Of a DNA stretch of 64,000 nt, positions 1 through 10,846 are shown piece after piece. Every line of letters begins with the position of its first letter. Positions within the stretch are counted from its first letter, which is position 1. The stretch is from assembly GCA_946902985.2 (NCBI GenBank), contig OX336393.1:137048533-137112532 (forward strand), given 5' to 3'. This DNA is from Meconema thalassinum. Its lineage: Eukaryota > Arthropoda > Insecta > Orthoptera > Tettigoniidae. A program made the position numbers and the translations under genes. The notes under the pieces were generated by a model. It was given only the letters and a program-made list of their open reading frames with translations, was not told the origin of the DNA and did not search any database.

Positions 1-347
1 CGCCTGAGTCTGTAGCTGCTTCCTGCGGACACCCTTAGGGTGAGCTACAAGTTCCGTTCAATTTCAAGTAGTTCCAACTTTCGCTACGAGATATCAATGA
101 TACCTAGTGGTGAACGTTGGAACTTTGATAGAGCGTTCTGACGAAATCTAAGCTAACAATTTAGCTGCACACAAGTTTTGTCTCTGGAAGGATCTTTTAC
201 ATGCCATAAATCTATGACATGGGACCGCCGGCTTTACTTCCCCTCCAAAGGAAGGCATACTGAAGGATTTTTAACGCTCTTAAAAAATCCGACGACTTCG
301 GCCGTGTTTTAACCCGCTATCTTGGGCACAGCAGTTCAGCATGCTAC
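1..347 (-). mobile_element. SINE-A copy with the SINE-B-type tail
   Basis: This is the reverse complement of the tRNA-headed SINE seen complete at 13612-14140. The B-box-like segment and the 'cttgggca' head lie at about 300-345 and the body runs down to position 1. The first 50 bases carry the '...gtagctgcttc...' tail that SINE-B also has, so this copy has a different 3' end from the (ccaa)n copies. The head is cut at 347, inside the tRNA part. The copy is clipped by the window edge. Confidence 0.8.
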
Positions 348-484
348 ATCTTAACTTGTGATTCTCGATCACAGATATCTCTCGTCGCCTGAACCCAGGT
401 AACCTCTGACCGGTTCTTATTAGGATAATGTTAGACAAAGAAGATATAGTCACTCACTCACCGCAAAAGTTAGGGTATAAATTA

Positions 485-1030
485 GGGTAAAGTTAGGCAT
501 TATCGTGGTTTTTTTTGCGTATAGCTTTTAGTGCCGGGAGTGTCCGAGGACATGTTCGGCTCGCCTGTTTTGTAGCTGCTTCGAGACGGACACCCAATGG
601 GTCAGCTACAAGTACCGTTGGGGAGGGAAGGAGGGAAGTTGGAATGTAAGGACGAGGAGTTGGAAGGTAGCGGCTGTGGCCTATAGTTAGGGACCAACCC
701 CGGTTTTTGCCTGGAAGGAAGATGGGAAACCACTGAAGACCATCTTCATGGTTGCCGGCGGGGGGATTCGAACCTCCTCGCCTTCCGGATGTGAGCGACT
801 GCCAACAGTCATGCCGCAACGACCTCGGCTAACTCATCCGGTATTATCGTGATACTTTATTTGAACTTCTATCACGTAAAAGTAGCTAATACCGTGATAA
901 ATTTTAATAAACCATAATTTATTCTGAAACGAAATGTAGCAATAACTCAAAATTAACACAAAATATTTCCTGAATGTTTACACTTATACAACCACAATGA
1001 AAAGTATCACGATAATACCTAACTTTACCC
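485..1030. mobile_element. TA-flanked MITE (Tc1/mariner-like), split by SINE-B
   Basis: The 30 bases at 1001-1030, read on the minus strand, repeat the left end at 485-507 and continue into the bases that resume at 843. The termini are GGGTAAAGTTAGG and its complement, flanked by TA at 483-484 and 1031-1032. With the SINE-B insertion removed the element is about 200 bp and has no coding capacity. TA duplication with short inverted repeats is typical of Tc1/mariner-type MITEs. The superfamily is inferred from the TSD alone. Confidence 0.7.
508..842 (-). mobile_element. SINE-B, tRNA-headed, with a 9-bp TSD
   Basis: On the minus strand a tRNA-like head (B-box GGTTCGAATCC near 765-775) is followed by a body ending in a short A-run, which reads as a T-run at 508-517 on the plus strand. 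The flanks attatcgtg at 499-507 and 843-851 are a 9-bp TSD. Two more copies lie at 11041-11367 and 22948-23290. It inserted into the left inverted repeat of the MITE at 485-1030. Confidence 0.85.
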
Positions 1031-1546
1031 TATAGACTTTTTCTCTAAGGAATTCATTTTCGACTCGTAACCTTGCAGAGGTGAAGCTGACACAATAATA
1101 ATCTAGACCATTAATTACTGTACTAAATATGATCTTCACATTGCCAATTTATTTTGCTTGCCAATATTACTAGAATCCACTGTTCCGTTCAGACCAAGAA
1201 AATGATCAGAACTTTCCTCACGAGTTAACTGTAACGTTAACTGCCATATGTTTGTAATGGTAATTGTACGCAGTTAGTTTTAGAATTTAACTTACCCAAT
1301 CCTGGCTGCACGAGAAACGTCATCTTTATTTACGTAATTCATAAAACTCGGGATCGATGCATTAGGATTGACCTCAAGTTACCAGAAGTACAGTAACCAT
1401 CTCGCTATCACGCTTTGGGCAGAAAAGATGATGATACAGTATTTGTAACATTGACGCTTTCTCCTCTTGAACTGAGCTCTGGCCGAAAAACACTGTGTTC
1501 TGTCAATGGATACGGGTAGTTTGCTATAGACTACTACTCCCCTGAC
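1031..1546. other. no recognised feature
   Basis: AT-rich sequence without a supported gene, inverted repeat or match to the other repeats in the window. Confidence 0.5.
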
Positions 1547-2038
1547 GAAGCATGCTGAGCTTCTATGCCCGAGATCGCGGGTTCAAATCCGGCTGAAGTC
1601 GTTGGATTTTTAAGAGCGTTAAAATCCCTCAGTATGCCTTCCTTCGGAGGGGAAGTAAAGCCGGCGGTCCCATGTCATAGATTTATGGCATGTTAAAGAA
1701 CCTTCCACTAATTACACCTGTGTGAAGCTAAATTGTATAGGTTAAGCATGTAAACAACGCTCTTAGGTTCCTACGTTCGTTACCAAGAGCCGACTGCGGT
1801 GGCGTCTGGTAGCTAAGTTCTGAACTAGTAGTCGTTGACGGTGGCGTTTGGCGGCAAAAGAAGGAACTATTTGAAAAATTCAAAAGTCTGCAATCCTTAC
1901 TTGAATTAAAAACAGATACACACACTAATACAGTCATCACAATTAACACCGGTTATACGACAGATTCTACACTCACCCAAAGTACACGGGGCTACATGAC
2001 CGCGTTGTCGCAGCCCCTAAGGAACCAACCAACCAACC
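1547..2038 (+). mobile_element. SINE-A, 5'-truncated
   Basis: It matches the complete copy at 13612-14140 from the middle of the tRNA head (gcatgctgagcttc) through the body to the (ccaa)n tail at about 2022-2038. The B box GGGTTCAAATCC is present but the A-box side is missing. No convincing TSD was found. Confidence 0.85.
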
Positions 2039-2202
2039 CTTACAGCGGTATTACGAGGGTACCCTGCCCAGTACAGTACTTCAAATTAGGCTCTGGACTC
2101 GAAATCTGTAGGAAGGAGGGGAGAGGGTGCTTGTGCGATTGTACCTGCAACATTTACTATGATAAAAACTATTTTCATTTCCGTCCTGTTATTATAAATA
2201 TA

Positions 2203-2545
2203 TACACTCAGTGGCCAAAAGTAATGGGAAGGAACGGAATATGATTTTGATAACGGCAGGAACACGGCGAGGCATCGACTCGACAAGAAATGGGTTCCTG
2301 ACTCCCAACATTCAACTGGGCCGTGATCTGACACACAGTAGCCCTTCGATCGTTCCGTATGGTTCTGCTGAGGTGACATGGTGTCCGTTCGTTAAACACC
2401 TGTGGTCGTCCCGTGTGGCGGATGGTAACATTATCTCTGAGATATTGAAGATCCGCCCCTGATACTGTTGACCTCGGAAACCCGAATTCGCGTGTAATAT
2501 TCGAAATGCTATGATCCAAGTGCCGTGAGCCGATGATCATCCTAC
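2203..2545 (-). pseudogene. Tc1-like transposase remnant, N-terminal HTH only
   Basis: The minus-strand frame 2540-2208 encodes 110 aa. The part ...GRPQVFNERTPCHLSRTIRN... and RRATVCQITAQLN resembles the paired helix-turn-helix and GRPR-type linker of Tc1 transposases. After about residue 80 the resemblance stops, and the frame runs straight into a Tc1-type terminus (cactcagtggccaaaag at about 2205-2221, preceded by TA). The whole DDE catalytic domain is missing, so this is an internally deleted element. I could not find its other terminus. Confidence 0.7.
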
Positions 2546-2927
2546 GTTCAAAGTCGGTTCACTCGCGACGTGTTGCCATCATCACTACGTGTCTGTGACA
2601 AGACTGCTCTGCTCCGCAACGCTCAGGAGTCATACACGGCACATTTTCTCATGGGACTATCCTTCCCGTGACTTATGGTTATGACGACTCAGTGTATTTG
2701 CGCAGTGCCGCAACCAATTGCCTTCCATGCGAATGGTCGAGGTTTGTGAAAGCAAGGTGCAATTTATCCGCTAGAAAATATCGTGACGCCAGGACGAGCT
2801 CCAACGTTAAATCCTCGTCAAAAAGAAAGAAAACAGAAAATTGAGCCAATAGCTCTAATGGCCCTAAATATTTGCGATAAGCCGAGCAAGGTCGTTTTCT
2901 TCAATCAGTAAATATTTAGCATTTGTG
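2546..2927. other. no recognised feature
   Basis: This probably holds the 5' noncoding part of the Tc1 remnant, but no second inverted repeat is visible. Confidence 0.4.
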
Positions 2928-3245
2928 ACCATGGTGGGTAGCATTGTTGACAGCCACCCAACAGATCTCGGGTTCGATTCCCGGTAGTGCCGAGAAATAA
3001 AAAGTCCTGGCATGGTTTGATACCGGGTCTCCCAACCTCGTTATGCTAAATGGGAACCTACTGGATGCTAAGGCACGATGAGGGGAGGAAAGGATCTGGC
3101 CACCCTACCACACGTAAACTCGGGCTCAGGACACCTGGTTAGTGATCCCTTGATACAGCCAAAGTCTCTTTATCTGGCCACCTACATCCATTGTGGATAT
3201 GGCACTGTGTTTGTGGGCAACTTAAATGGTGTTTTGGTAAGCAGT
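2928..3245 (+). mobile_element. possible tRNA-derived SINE
   Basis: A B-box-like GGGTTCGATTCCCGG at about 2970-2984 is preceded by a plausible A-box region. About 260 bp follow that look like a SINE body. It has no second copy in the window and no clear TSD, so this rests on the promoter-like head alone. Confidence 0.35.
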
Positions 3246-3642
3246 AAGCGTGGTTAATGACGAATAGGCGCCCTGCCCTCGCTCACACAACAATGGAACT
3301 AGAGGATGAATGAAACTTCTCACAAAGACCTGTAACGAGTGTGTCCTTCCCACTTACTGTATATGCTTAAAATGTGTCATCGTTGACCGTATTGTTCTGT
3401 AACCCTGCTCAATGCCCCTCGCTTTGTTCCCAAAGCTACCTACTCAGAGTTGTAGCGGTTAAGAGATGAAACGCTGAGTTCTGGTGGGAACGTTATAGAC
3501 CAGGGATGCACAAAATATAGTTTCCTAAAGGATATACAATATATATCCATATCAAAAATCTAAAAGCAAGGCAGGAAAGTAGACTAGTAATTTTAAGTGA
3601 AAATAATTGGTATACACATAAAAATATCTTGTTCGGATTAAT
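3246..3642. other. no recognised feature
   Basis: Nothing supportable beyond scattered AT-rich runs. Confidence 0.4.
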
Positions 3643-3654
3643 AAAGTCGTTGTA

Positions 3655-4167
3655 TGTAGTGCGCCTTCAATGGCGTAGTCGGTAGCAAGCTGAGCTTCCA
3701 TGCCCAAGATCGCGGGTTCAAACCCGGCCGAAGTCGTCGGATTCTTTAAGAGCGTTAAAAATCACACAGTATGCCTTCCATTGGAGGAAAAGTAAAGCCG
3801 GCGAGCCCATGTCGTAGATTTATGGCGTGTAAAGGAACCCTCCACTAACTACAATTTTGTAAAGCTAAATTTGTAGGTTAGATTTCATTAACGCTCTATT
3901 AATTCCAACGTTCGCCGCTAGGTGCCTGTTGTGTGACATCTAGTAGCGAAGTTCATGGCTGGGTGTCATTGACTGTAGAATTTGGTAGCAAAAGTAGTAA
4001 CTGCTTGAAATTGATCATCTGCAGTCCTTACCTGAATTACAGGTAACACACACTAATACAGTCATCACAATTAACACCGGTTATCAGACCGATTCTACAC
4101 ACACCCAAAGTACACGGGGCTACATGACCGCGTTGTCGCAGTCCCTAAACTGAGGAACCAACCAATC
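3655..4167 (+). mobile_element. SINE-A, near full length, 12-bp TSD
   Basis: A tRNA-like head (tggcgtagtcggtagc, then GGGTTCAAACCC) is followed by the family body and ends ...gaggaaccaaccaat. The flanks aaagtcgttgta at 3643-3654 and 4168-4179 are a perfect 12-bp TSD, as expected for LINE-mediated insertion. Confidence 0.9.
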
Positions 4168-4179
4168 AAAGTCGTTGTA

Positions 4180-4596
4180 AAACAAAATCTGTGATGGCAG
4201 GGAAAGGATTTCTAATTAAAAATACACATTATCTAATATGGAATCTAAACTTAATTATATTTTATTATCTTTACGAATCATGACGTGTGGAGTTGAAAAA
4301 TGGAGTATTTATTTTCCATATTTTGGAGTTTAGCACCTATGTTCCATATTCTTAGTTATTATAATCAATACAGTATAGTCCATATTTGGGCTAAAAAGTA
4401 TTAAATTCTATTAAATTGGCAGTCCTGTCAATAATGTAGAAACAAATTAAAAATCTATATAAAAAAACTTGTATGCAGCTTATCATCATCCCTGTCCACG
4501 CCTGAGTTTATAAGATAAGGAGGGAGAAAGAGAGAGAGGACTGAGCATGGAAGAGGAGAGATCACAAAAACACTCAAAAGGCTTCCAAACTCGCAT
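4180..4596. other. no recognised feature
   Basis: AT-rich sequence upstream of the hAT-type coding fragment. It could be unrelated flank or the 5' part of that element. Confidence 0.4.
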
Positions 4597-4855
4597 CTCT
4601 CACTTTCTGAAAGTTTCGAGATTGTGAACAAAAATGTGGAACAACTAAATCGTAGTAAAGGTAGAGTTGCAGATGTAGCAAAAATGAAGATAGACACTAT
4701 ACTTTCAAAGAACCCTGGATATGAAGGAATGGGAGAGCTTGCTGCAATTTTGTGCGGAGATTTAAGTGTAAAGTTAATGTTGGGTTTAACCTCAGCAAAC
4801 CTTGTAAAGTCCAAATCCCGTTACCTCTTCTGATGTTAAACGCAGTTTGCCAATA
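4597..4855 (+). pseudogene. hAT-type transposase/CGGBP1-like C-terminal fragment, 5' half
   Basis: The frame reads [20 protein letters not shown] and continues through ...[20 protein letters not shown]..., a pattern seen near the C-terminal dimerisation region of hAT transposases and related domesticated proteins. A one-base frame change near 4818 is needed to pass from ...SANLVK into [12 protein letters not shown], which corresponds to the family's 'P-V-T-S-x-D-V-E-R-S-F' block. The Tc1 element then interrupts it at the TA of 4856-4857. The other half resumes at 6325. Family assignment is by motif recall, not by a search. Confidence 0.6.
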
Positions 4856-4857
4856 TA

Positions 4858-6322
4858 CACACATCAAAAAAAGTTTTGCATCACCTCGGTTCCCAGATCT
4901 CCGGCATATAGACGTTGACTGTGTATATTGTATCCAAGATACAGTCCCTTTGACTGTTCATAGATGTCACTAAAACTGCTCAAAGATGTAAACAACCATG
5001 CATGAGCAGGGCCTATTAGACGGAGGGGGTACGACAGCCGATCAGTTCCAGTCATTCCACCAGGACGAAGGTACGCTGCTCATGTTGTCTGTAGTTCTAC
5101 CATGCCTAGAAGGTCAATACCGCAGTTCGATCGCGTCCGCATTGTTACTTTGTGTCAAGAAGGGCTCTCAACAAGGGAAGTTTCCAGGCGTCTCAGAGAG
5201 AACCAAAGCGATGTTGTTCGGACATGGAGGAGGTACAGAGATACAGGAACTGTCGATGACAGGCCTAGCTCAGGCCGCCCAAGGGCTACTACTGTAGTGG
5301 ATGACCGCTACTTACGGATTGCCGGTCGGAGGAACCCTGACAGCAATGCCACCATGTTGAATAATGCGTTTCGTTCAGCCACAGGACGTCGTGTTTCAAC
5401 TCAAACTGTGCGCAATAGGCTGCATGATGCGCAACTTCACTCCCGACGTCCATGGCGAGGTCCAGCTTTGCAACCCCGACACCATGCAGCGCGGTACAGA
5501 TGGGCCCAACAACATGCTGAATGGACCCCACGGAATTGGCATCACGTTCTCTTCACCGATGAGTGTCGCATATGCCTTCAACCAGACAATCGTCGGAGAC
5601 GTGTTTGGAGGCACCCTGGTCAGGCTGAACGTCTTAGACACACTGTCCAGCGAGTGCAGCAAGGTGGTGGTTCCCTGATGTTTTGGGGTGGCATTATGTG
5701 GGGCCGACGTACGCCACTGGTGGTCATGGAAGGCTCCGAAACGGCTTTACGATACCTGAATGACATCCTCCGACCCATAGTGCAACCATATCGGCAGAAT
5801 ATTGGAGAGGCATTTGTCTTCATGGACGACAATTCTCGAACTCATCGTGCACATCTTGTGAATGCGTTCCTTCAAGATAACGACATCGCTCGACTACAGT
5901 GGCCAGCATGTTCGCCAGACATGAACCCTATCGAACATGCCTGGGATATGTTGAAAAGGGCTGTTTATGGACGTCTTGACCCACCAACCACTCTGAGAGA
6001 TTTACGCCGAATTGTCGTTGAGGAGTGGGACAATTTGGACCAACAGTGTCTTGATGAACTTGTGGATAGTATGCCACGACGAATACAGGCATGCATCAAT
6101 GCAAGAGGACGTGCTACTGGGTATTAGAGGTAGTGGTGTGTACTGCAATCTGGACCACAAATGCTGAAAGTCTAGCTGTATGATGGTACAACATGCAATG
6201 TGTGGGTCTCATGAGCAATAAAACGAGCTGAAATGTTGTTTGTGTTGATCTCTATTCCCTTTGTATTTAAAGGTTCCGGAACTCTTGGAACCGAGGTGAT
6301 GCAAAACTTTTTTTGATGTGTG
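4858..6322 (+). mobile_element. complete Tc1-like DNA transposon (1465 bp)
   Basis: The inverted repeats at 4858-4893 and 6287-6322 are identical over 36 bp, starting CACACATCAAAAAAAG, and remain similar for about 11 bp further in. TA duplications lie at 4856-4857 and 6323-6324. The element has about 200 bp of leader, one uninterrupted transposase ORF (5102-6127) and a trailer. Intact termini, TSD and ORF indicate a recent insertion. It lies inside an hAT-type coding fragment whose two halves flank it. Confidence 0.95.
5102..6127 (+). CDS. Tc1-like transposase, DD34E, apparently intact
   Basis: This 341-aa protein should bind the element's inverted repeats and carry out cut-and-paste transposition into TA. 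Residues 1-50 form an HTH (...FDRVRIVTLCQEGLSTREVSRRLREN). A GRPR linker at 58-61 joins a second HTH at about 68-115. The DDE triad is D153 (LFTDECR), D243 (FMDDNSRTH) and E278 (SPDMNPIEHAWDML), with exactly 34 residues between the second Asp and the Glu. The length matches Tc1 transposases (about 340 aa). The chosen ATG is the one that begins the N-terminal HTH. No stops or frameshifts are visible. FTDECR in place of the commoner F-S-D-E-S-x is a small variant. Activity is inferred, not shown. Confidence 0.93.
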   Translation: MPRRSIPQFDRVRIVTLCQEGLSTREVSRRLRENQSDVVRTWRRYRDTGTVDDRPSSGRPRATTVVDDRYLRIAGRRNPDSNATMLNNAFRSATGRRVSTQTVRNRLHDAQLHSRRPWRGPALQPRHHAARYRWAQQHAEWTPRNWHHVLFTDECRICLQPDNRRRRVWRHPGQAERLRHTVQRVQQGGGSLMFWGGIMWGRRTPLVVMEGSETALRYLNDILRPIVQPYRQNIGEAFVFMDDNSRTHRAHLVNAFLQDNDIARLQWPACSPDMNPIEHAWDMLKRAVYGRLDPPTTLRDLRRIVVEEWDNLDQQCLDELVDSMPRRIQACINARGRATGY

Positions 6323-6324
6323 TA

Positions 6325-6408
6325 AATCTATCCTTACAGAAAATAGGTCAAGAATCACTTTCCAGCACTTGAAAGAACATTTTGTAATCCTTTGTTTTGG
6401 TTACAGAG
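6325..6408 (+). pseudogene. hAT-type C-terminal fragment, 3' half
   Basis: The frame reads KSILTENRSRITFQHLKEHF, a good match to the end of hAT dimerisation regions, where a 'LTD(N/K)R..(L/F)T.E(N/H)L..H' pattern is usual. It continues the block broken at 4855. Without the Tc1 element and one TA, the two halves join with a one-base frame offset, so the copy was already, or has since become, a pseudogene. Confidence 0.6.
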
Positions 6409-6579
6409 ATTAAAGGATCATATTGATATTAAAACAAGATGTTCAGTAAAGAACATATAGCCTACTTTCTCCTAAATGCATGGGTATTGTTATAACTCTT
6501 TGTCCTTTTCAAGGAGTATAATTGAATGTTGGTTGTAGCAGCTTGTTGAAATACAACTTGCTATAGGGATATTAAACAT

Positions 6580-9500
6580 GAATATGAGGTGCCCTTTGCT
6601 AGTGCTACCTCTGTAAAAAAAATCATTCAATTCGGTTTCACCGTGTTTGAATTGATCTGGGGAATGGATTTGCACACATACATGGCCACTATTTGCAAAC
6701 TATTGGGCTGATGATCTAGCAGTTTGGTCAGAATATGCTTCCCACATAAAGATTTGTTGTTGCAAAATTTGGTAGAGACTAGATTATTAGGTTGGTCGTA
6801 ATTACATTTTAGCCTTTAACATTTGGGTGGCCGCGATTACGTTTCCGTCAAGATGGCGGTGATATAAAACATGACACTGAGGTGGCCTTTTCTAGTGCTA
6901 CCTCTGTACCAAATTTCGTTCCATTCGGTTTCACCGTGTTCGAATTAATAGGGGGAATCTATTTTCACACAAAGATGGCCGCCATCCGCAAAATATTAGG
7001 CTAATGACCTATTAGTTTGGTCAAAGGATGCTCCCTCCATAATGGTATGTTGATGCAAAATTTGGTAGAGATCGGATGATTAGGTTAATCGTAATTTGAT
7101 TTAAGCTTTGAATATTTGTGTGGCCGCCATTACGTTTCCGTCAAGATGGCGGCGATATAAAACATGACACTGAGGTGCCCTTTGCTAGTGCTACTATACC
7201 CTTGGGAAATAGCATGTAGACAAGATTCAAAATTTCGGCGTCGTAATGGATTCTTGTGAATGTGATTTAGAGGTTTTGCTATCAACATAACTTCCAGGGT
7301 TTATAAGGTTAACTTATTATTACAAAGCCAAGAAAACAACAGGATCTACTAACAAAAGAAATTTAATAACTGAATCAAACATAAAAAAAACTATAACCAC
7401 CCTTTTATTGTTCACTCGCGTGAACAGATCTGACACTGACCAGCCTGACGTACCATGACGACACGGCATGACAGCTGTCAACAAGCATTGTGACTGCAAT
7501 GTCACTAAAATCAAGGTAACAAAGAAAACGGATCACAAGATCCACAAATAACAAACAAATAAAATAGTACAAGAATTTAATATTTATGAGCGACACGGGT
7601 TTTAAGACTAGTTCAAGTAATGAGCATTTTGACGGGCGCTCGTTTCCGACCAAAACAGTTGGTTCGGGAACGGACTCCGTACTGCGAAGGACGAATTACG
7701 GAAATGTGGGAACAACAATTACATAATTATATACACTACTGACATGCTCTAACCTTAGATTACCACAACCAAATACACGTGTGTATTATTTAAAATAAGG
7801 GCTGCGGAATTACCGACTTATACCTTAAACACTAGGAAAGCATAACATGACATGAACAAGTTTGGCCGGTTGCCAAATTATATTTATAATGAATACAATG
7901 GCCTTGAAAATAAGAGCCAACAACAACAAAATACAAATTTAATTTTCACGCCAGAAAATTTGGCGTTTTAAAACAATGAACAAATAAGTCGTAGTAATGA
8001 TAAAAGAAACTTGGATCGACAACATGGCAACTCCCCAAATTAAACCAAATAAAATAACCTTAACTCATTAGGCTTTAAAGCAAACATAACGTGTCATAAC
8101 GGAGCTGGAGACAGCCGGGCCTGTTATGACATCTCCGAGTGAGTGGCTGATTTCTTTCCCCCACGTAGTAATTAGTGCCACACTAAATATAGATTCTGGC
8201 CCATTGCCAGCGTACAGCACCTTTGCTAATCGCCACCTGTTAAACGCGTACAAATAAATAACACATTATCTCAAAACATCCTCTCAGGGATTTTTAAGAA
8301 TACATTTCCAGGTCAAACTTATCCCCACGGATAACTAGTTTGCCGGAATGATGTCGCAGTCACGGACAGGCTTCACCTCTCCTCATCATCATCACTTACA
8401 CCCAAAAACACGTGGCACTTTCTCGAAGATCTCGTCGTAGCATGAATCAGCACACCCCTCAGATAAATGACACACAACATGTCCAAATGACAATAAAGAA
8501 TAATAACTGGAATCAGACTTATCCCAAGTTATCAAAGCAACAAAACACTAATTTTCCCCCCACGTAGTAATTAGTTTAACATATCATTAATTCAGTCCAT
8601 TTATCATTGTCGTTCCTAGGTTCTCATTCATGGCTACACTTTTTATTGATACGTTAATCGATGCGGCCGTTTCGCTATAAGAATTACGTATACATACGGA
8701 CAACATTTAAGTCACAAAATTTACTGTACAACAATTGTCACTCAATGCCAAAAATTACTACACGCATGTCAGTTAAGAAATCAAACCCTAAAATTTAAAT
8801 TAAACCACACAAATAAAATCTATACAAAGTTCCACACATCTCTCGCGATTCCCCTCGTCCAAAATCAATAAATCAATTTTTTTAATACTCATCACTTAAA
8901 CTGCTTTCCAGAGGCCTCCCGCCTCGTCATTTCCCATCATTAGGCCGTTCGCCCATAACACTGATGGTAATGGAGGATGAAGCTTGCTGTCTTCTCTCCA
9001 TGGTCGACATCTTGCTGCTGTTAAAACACAATTAAATCAAAGTTTTTAAACTGTTCTATCTGCGTTCTAAGTATTTTATTTCCTCAGATCGTCCTATGCA
9101 GAATCGTCGACTTTCCCTATTCTATGGCTAATTGCCATCTCACAATTTTATGAAAATTTCTAACTTCGTTGTCGACACACAACTATAATTTTAAAACCAT
9201 ATCGTCTTAAGGACGTCTTAAAATGACTGTCGAAGAATAATTAGGAGTGCCCCGGTTCATCTCAGACATTTGTATATATACAGAAAGCCTAAAGTTTCAA
9301 TGGTGGGAGAAAACAGCTCCTCAATATTTTAAGTAATGGGCCTATAATTATGTGTGACCTCTCAAAATTCTTGTATTTTCTCATAGGTCGCGAATCTGCC
9401 GTCGAACATGCAAATCGATCGCTAGATCTTTTTATAACCGATTGCCGCGCAAAACACACTGACGCTATGTTCTGGCGTCATGTTTTCTTATTGGTCAGAT

Positions 9501-10760
9501 AAGTTGGCGTTGGAGTTCTGACCTTACAAATCCCGCCCTTATTTTCACGTCACGACACTTGTCCTCTCTCTCACTCCTTGCCTTGTACGCAGCATTTTGG
9601 CCTTCGATGGTCACGTACGCCACAGCGTCATATCTGATTTTCTCAGAAATACAAGAATAGCATTGGTTGTGAAACTATCGGTCGTTTCCAGCCAGCACGT
9701 AGCATGTCTTACCAAGTCCAGATTTCTTGCTACATCAATTTTACTCAAACGTCCAGCATATCATGTATTTAGTATTTCCATCTATTTTAATAATATGAAA
9801 CATTATTATTGGACACAATGATAAGGGTTCACTACCTCTGTACCAAATTTCATTCCATTCGGTTTCACCGTGTTCGAATTAATAGGGGTAATAGATTTTG
9901 ACACAAAGATTGCCGCCATCTGCAAACTATTAGGCTAATGACTTATTAGATTTGTCAAAGGATGCTTCCTCCATAAAGGTATGTTGTTGCAAAATTTGGT
10001 AGAGATCGGATGATTAGGTTAGTCGTAATTTGATTTAAGCTTTGAGCATTTGTGTGGCCGCCATTACGTTTCCGTCAAGATGGCGGTGATATAAATCATG
10101 ACACTGAGGTGCCCTTTGCTAGTGCTACCTCTGTACCAAATTTCATTCCATTCGGTTTCACCGTGTTCGAATTAATAGGGGTAATCTATTTTGACACAAA
10201 GATGGCCGCCATCCGCAAACTATTAGGCTAATGACCTATTAGATTTGTCAAAGGATGCTCCCTTCATAAAGGTATGTTGTTGCAAAATTTGGTAGAGATC
10301 GGATGATTAGGTTAGTCGTAATTTGATTTAAGCTTTGAACATTTGTGTGGCCGCCATTACGTTTCCGTCAAGATGGCGGCAATATAAAAGATGACACTGG
10401 GGTGCCCTTTGCTAGTACTACCTCTGTACCAAATTTCGTTCCATTCGGTTTCACCGTGTTCGAATTAATAGGGGCAATCGATTTTCACACAAAGATGGCC
10501 GCCATCCGCAAACTATTAGGCTGATGACCTATTAGTTTGGCCAAAGGATGCTGCCCCCATAAAGGTATGTTGTTACAAAATTTGGTAGGGATCGGATGAT
10601 TAGGTTAGTCGTAATTTGATTTAAGCTTTGAACACATGTGTGGCCGCCATTACGTTTCCGTCAAGATGGCGGTGATATAAAACATGACACTGAGGTGTCC
10701 TTTGCTAGTGCTACCTTTGTACCAAATTTCGTTCAATTTGCGCTCACCGTGTTCGAATTG
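6580..10760 (+). repeat. 293-bp tandem units in TAGCC copy 1
   Basis: The marker GACACTGAGG (or a one-base variant) falls at 6873, 7166, 10100, 10393 and 10686. Steps are 293 bp. The 7166-to-10100 step is also exactly 293 once the insertion at 7195-9831 and one 4-bp TSD are removed. Units contain paired 'atggcggc/gccgccat' palindromic segments. Confidence 0.9.
7195..9831 (-). mobile_element. TG...TA element, copy 1 (2637 bp; possible solo LTR)
   Basis: A 4-bp TSD, CTAC at 7191-7194 and 9832-9835, brackets an insert that interrupts a 293-bp repeat unit. On the minus strand it starts TGAACCCTTATC and ends CCCAAGGGTATA, so the last two bases are TA where the sibling at 25383-28104 has CA. A TG...CA pattern, a 4-bp TSD and a CCAAT (about 9510) plus TATAAAAAG (about 9430-9440) promoter-like arrangement on the minus strand fit a long solo LTR. 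A non-autonomous DNA transposon is the alternative. I recognise no ORF. Confidence 0.75.
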
Positions 10761-10785
10761 ATAGGGGGGGACAGACATTCAGAGT

Positions 10786-10846
10786 ACACACACTCACTCA
10801 CACACACACACACACACACAGACACACACACACACACAGACACACC
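10786..10846. repeat. CA/CAGA microsatellite
   Basis: Simple repeat inside TAGCC copy 1, at the place where the other TAGCC copies also carry a CA/GA-rich microsatellite. Confidence 0.95.
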
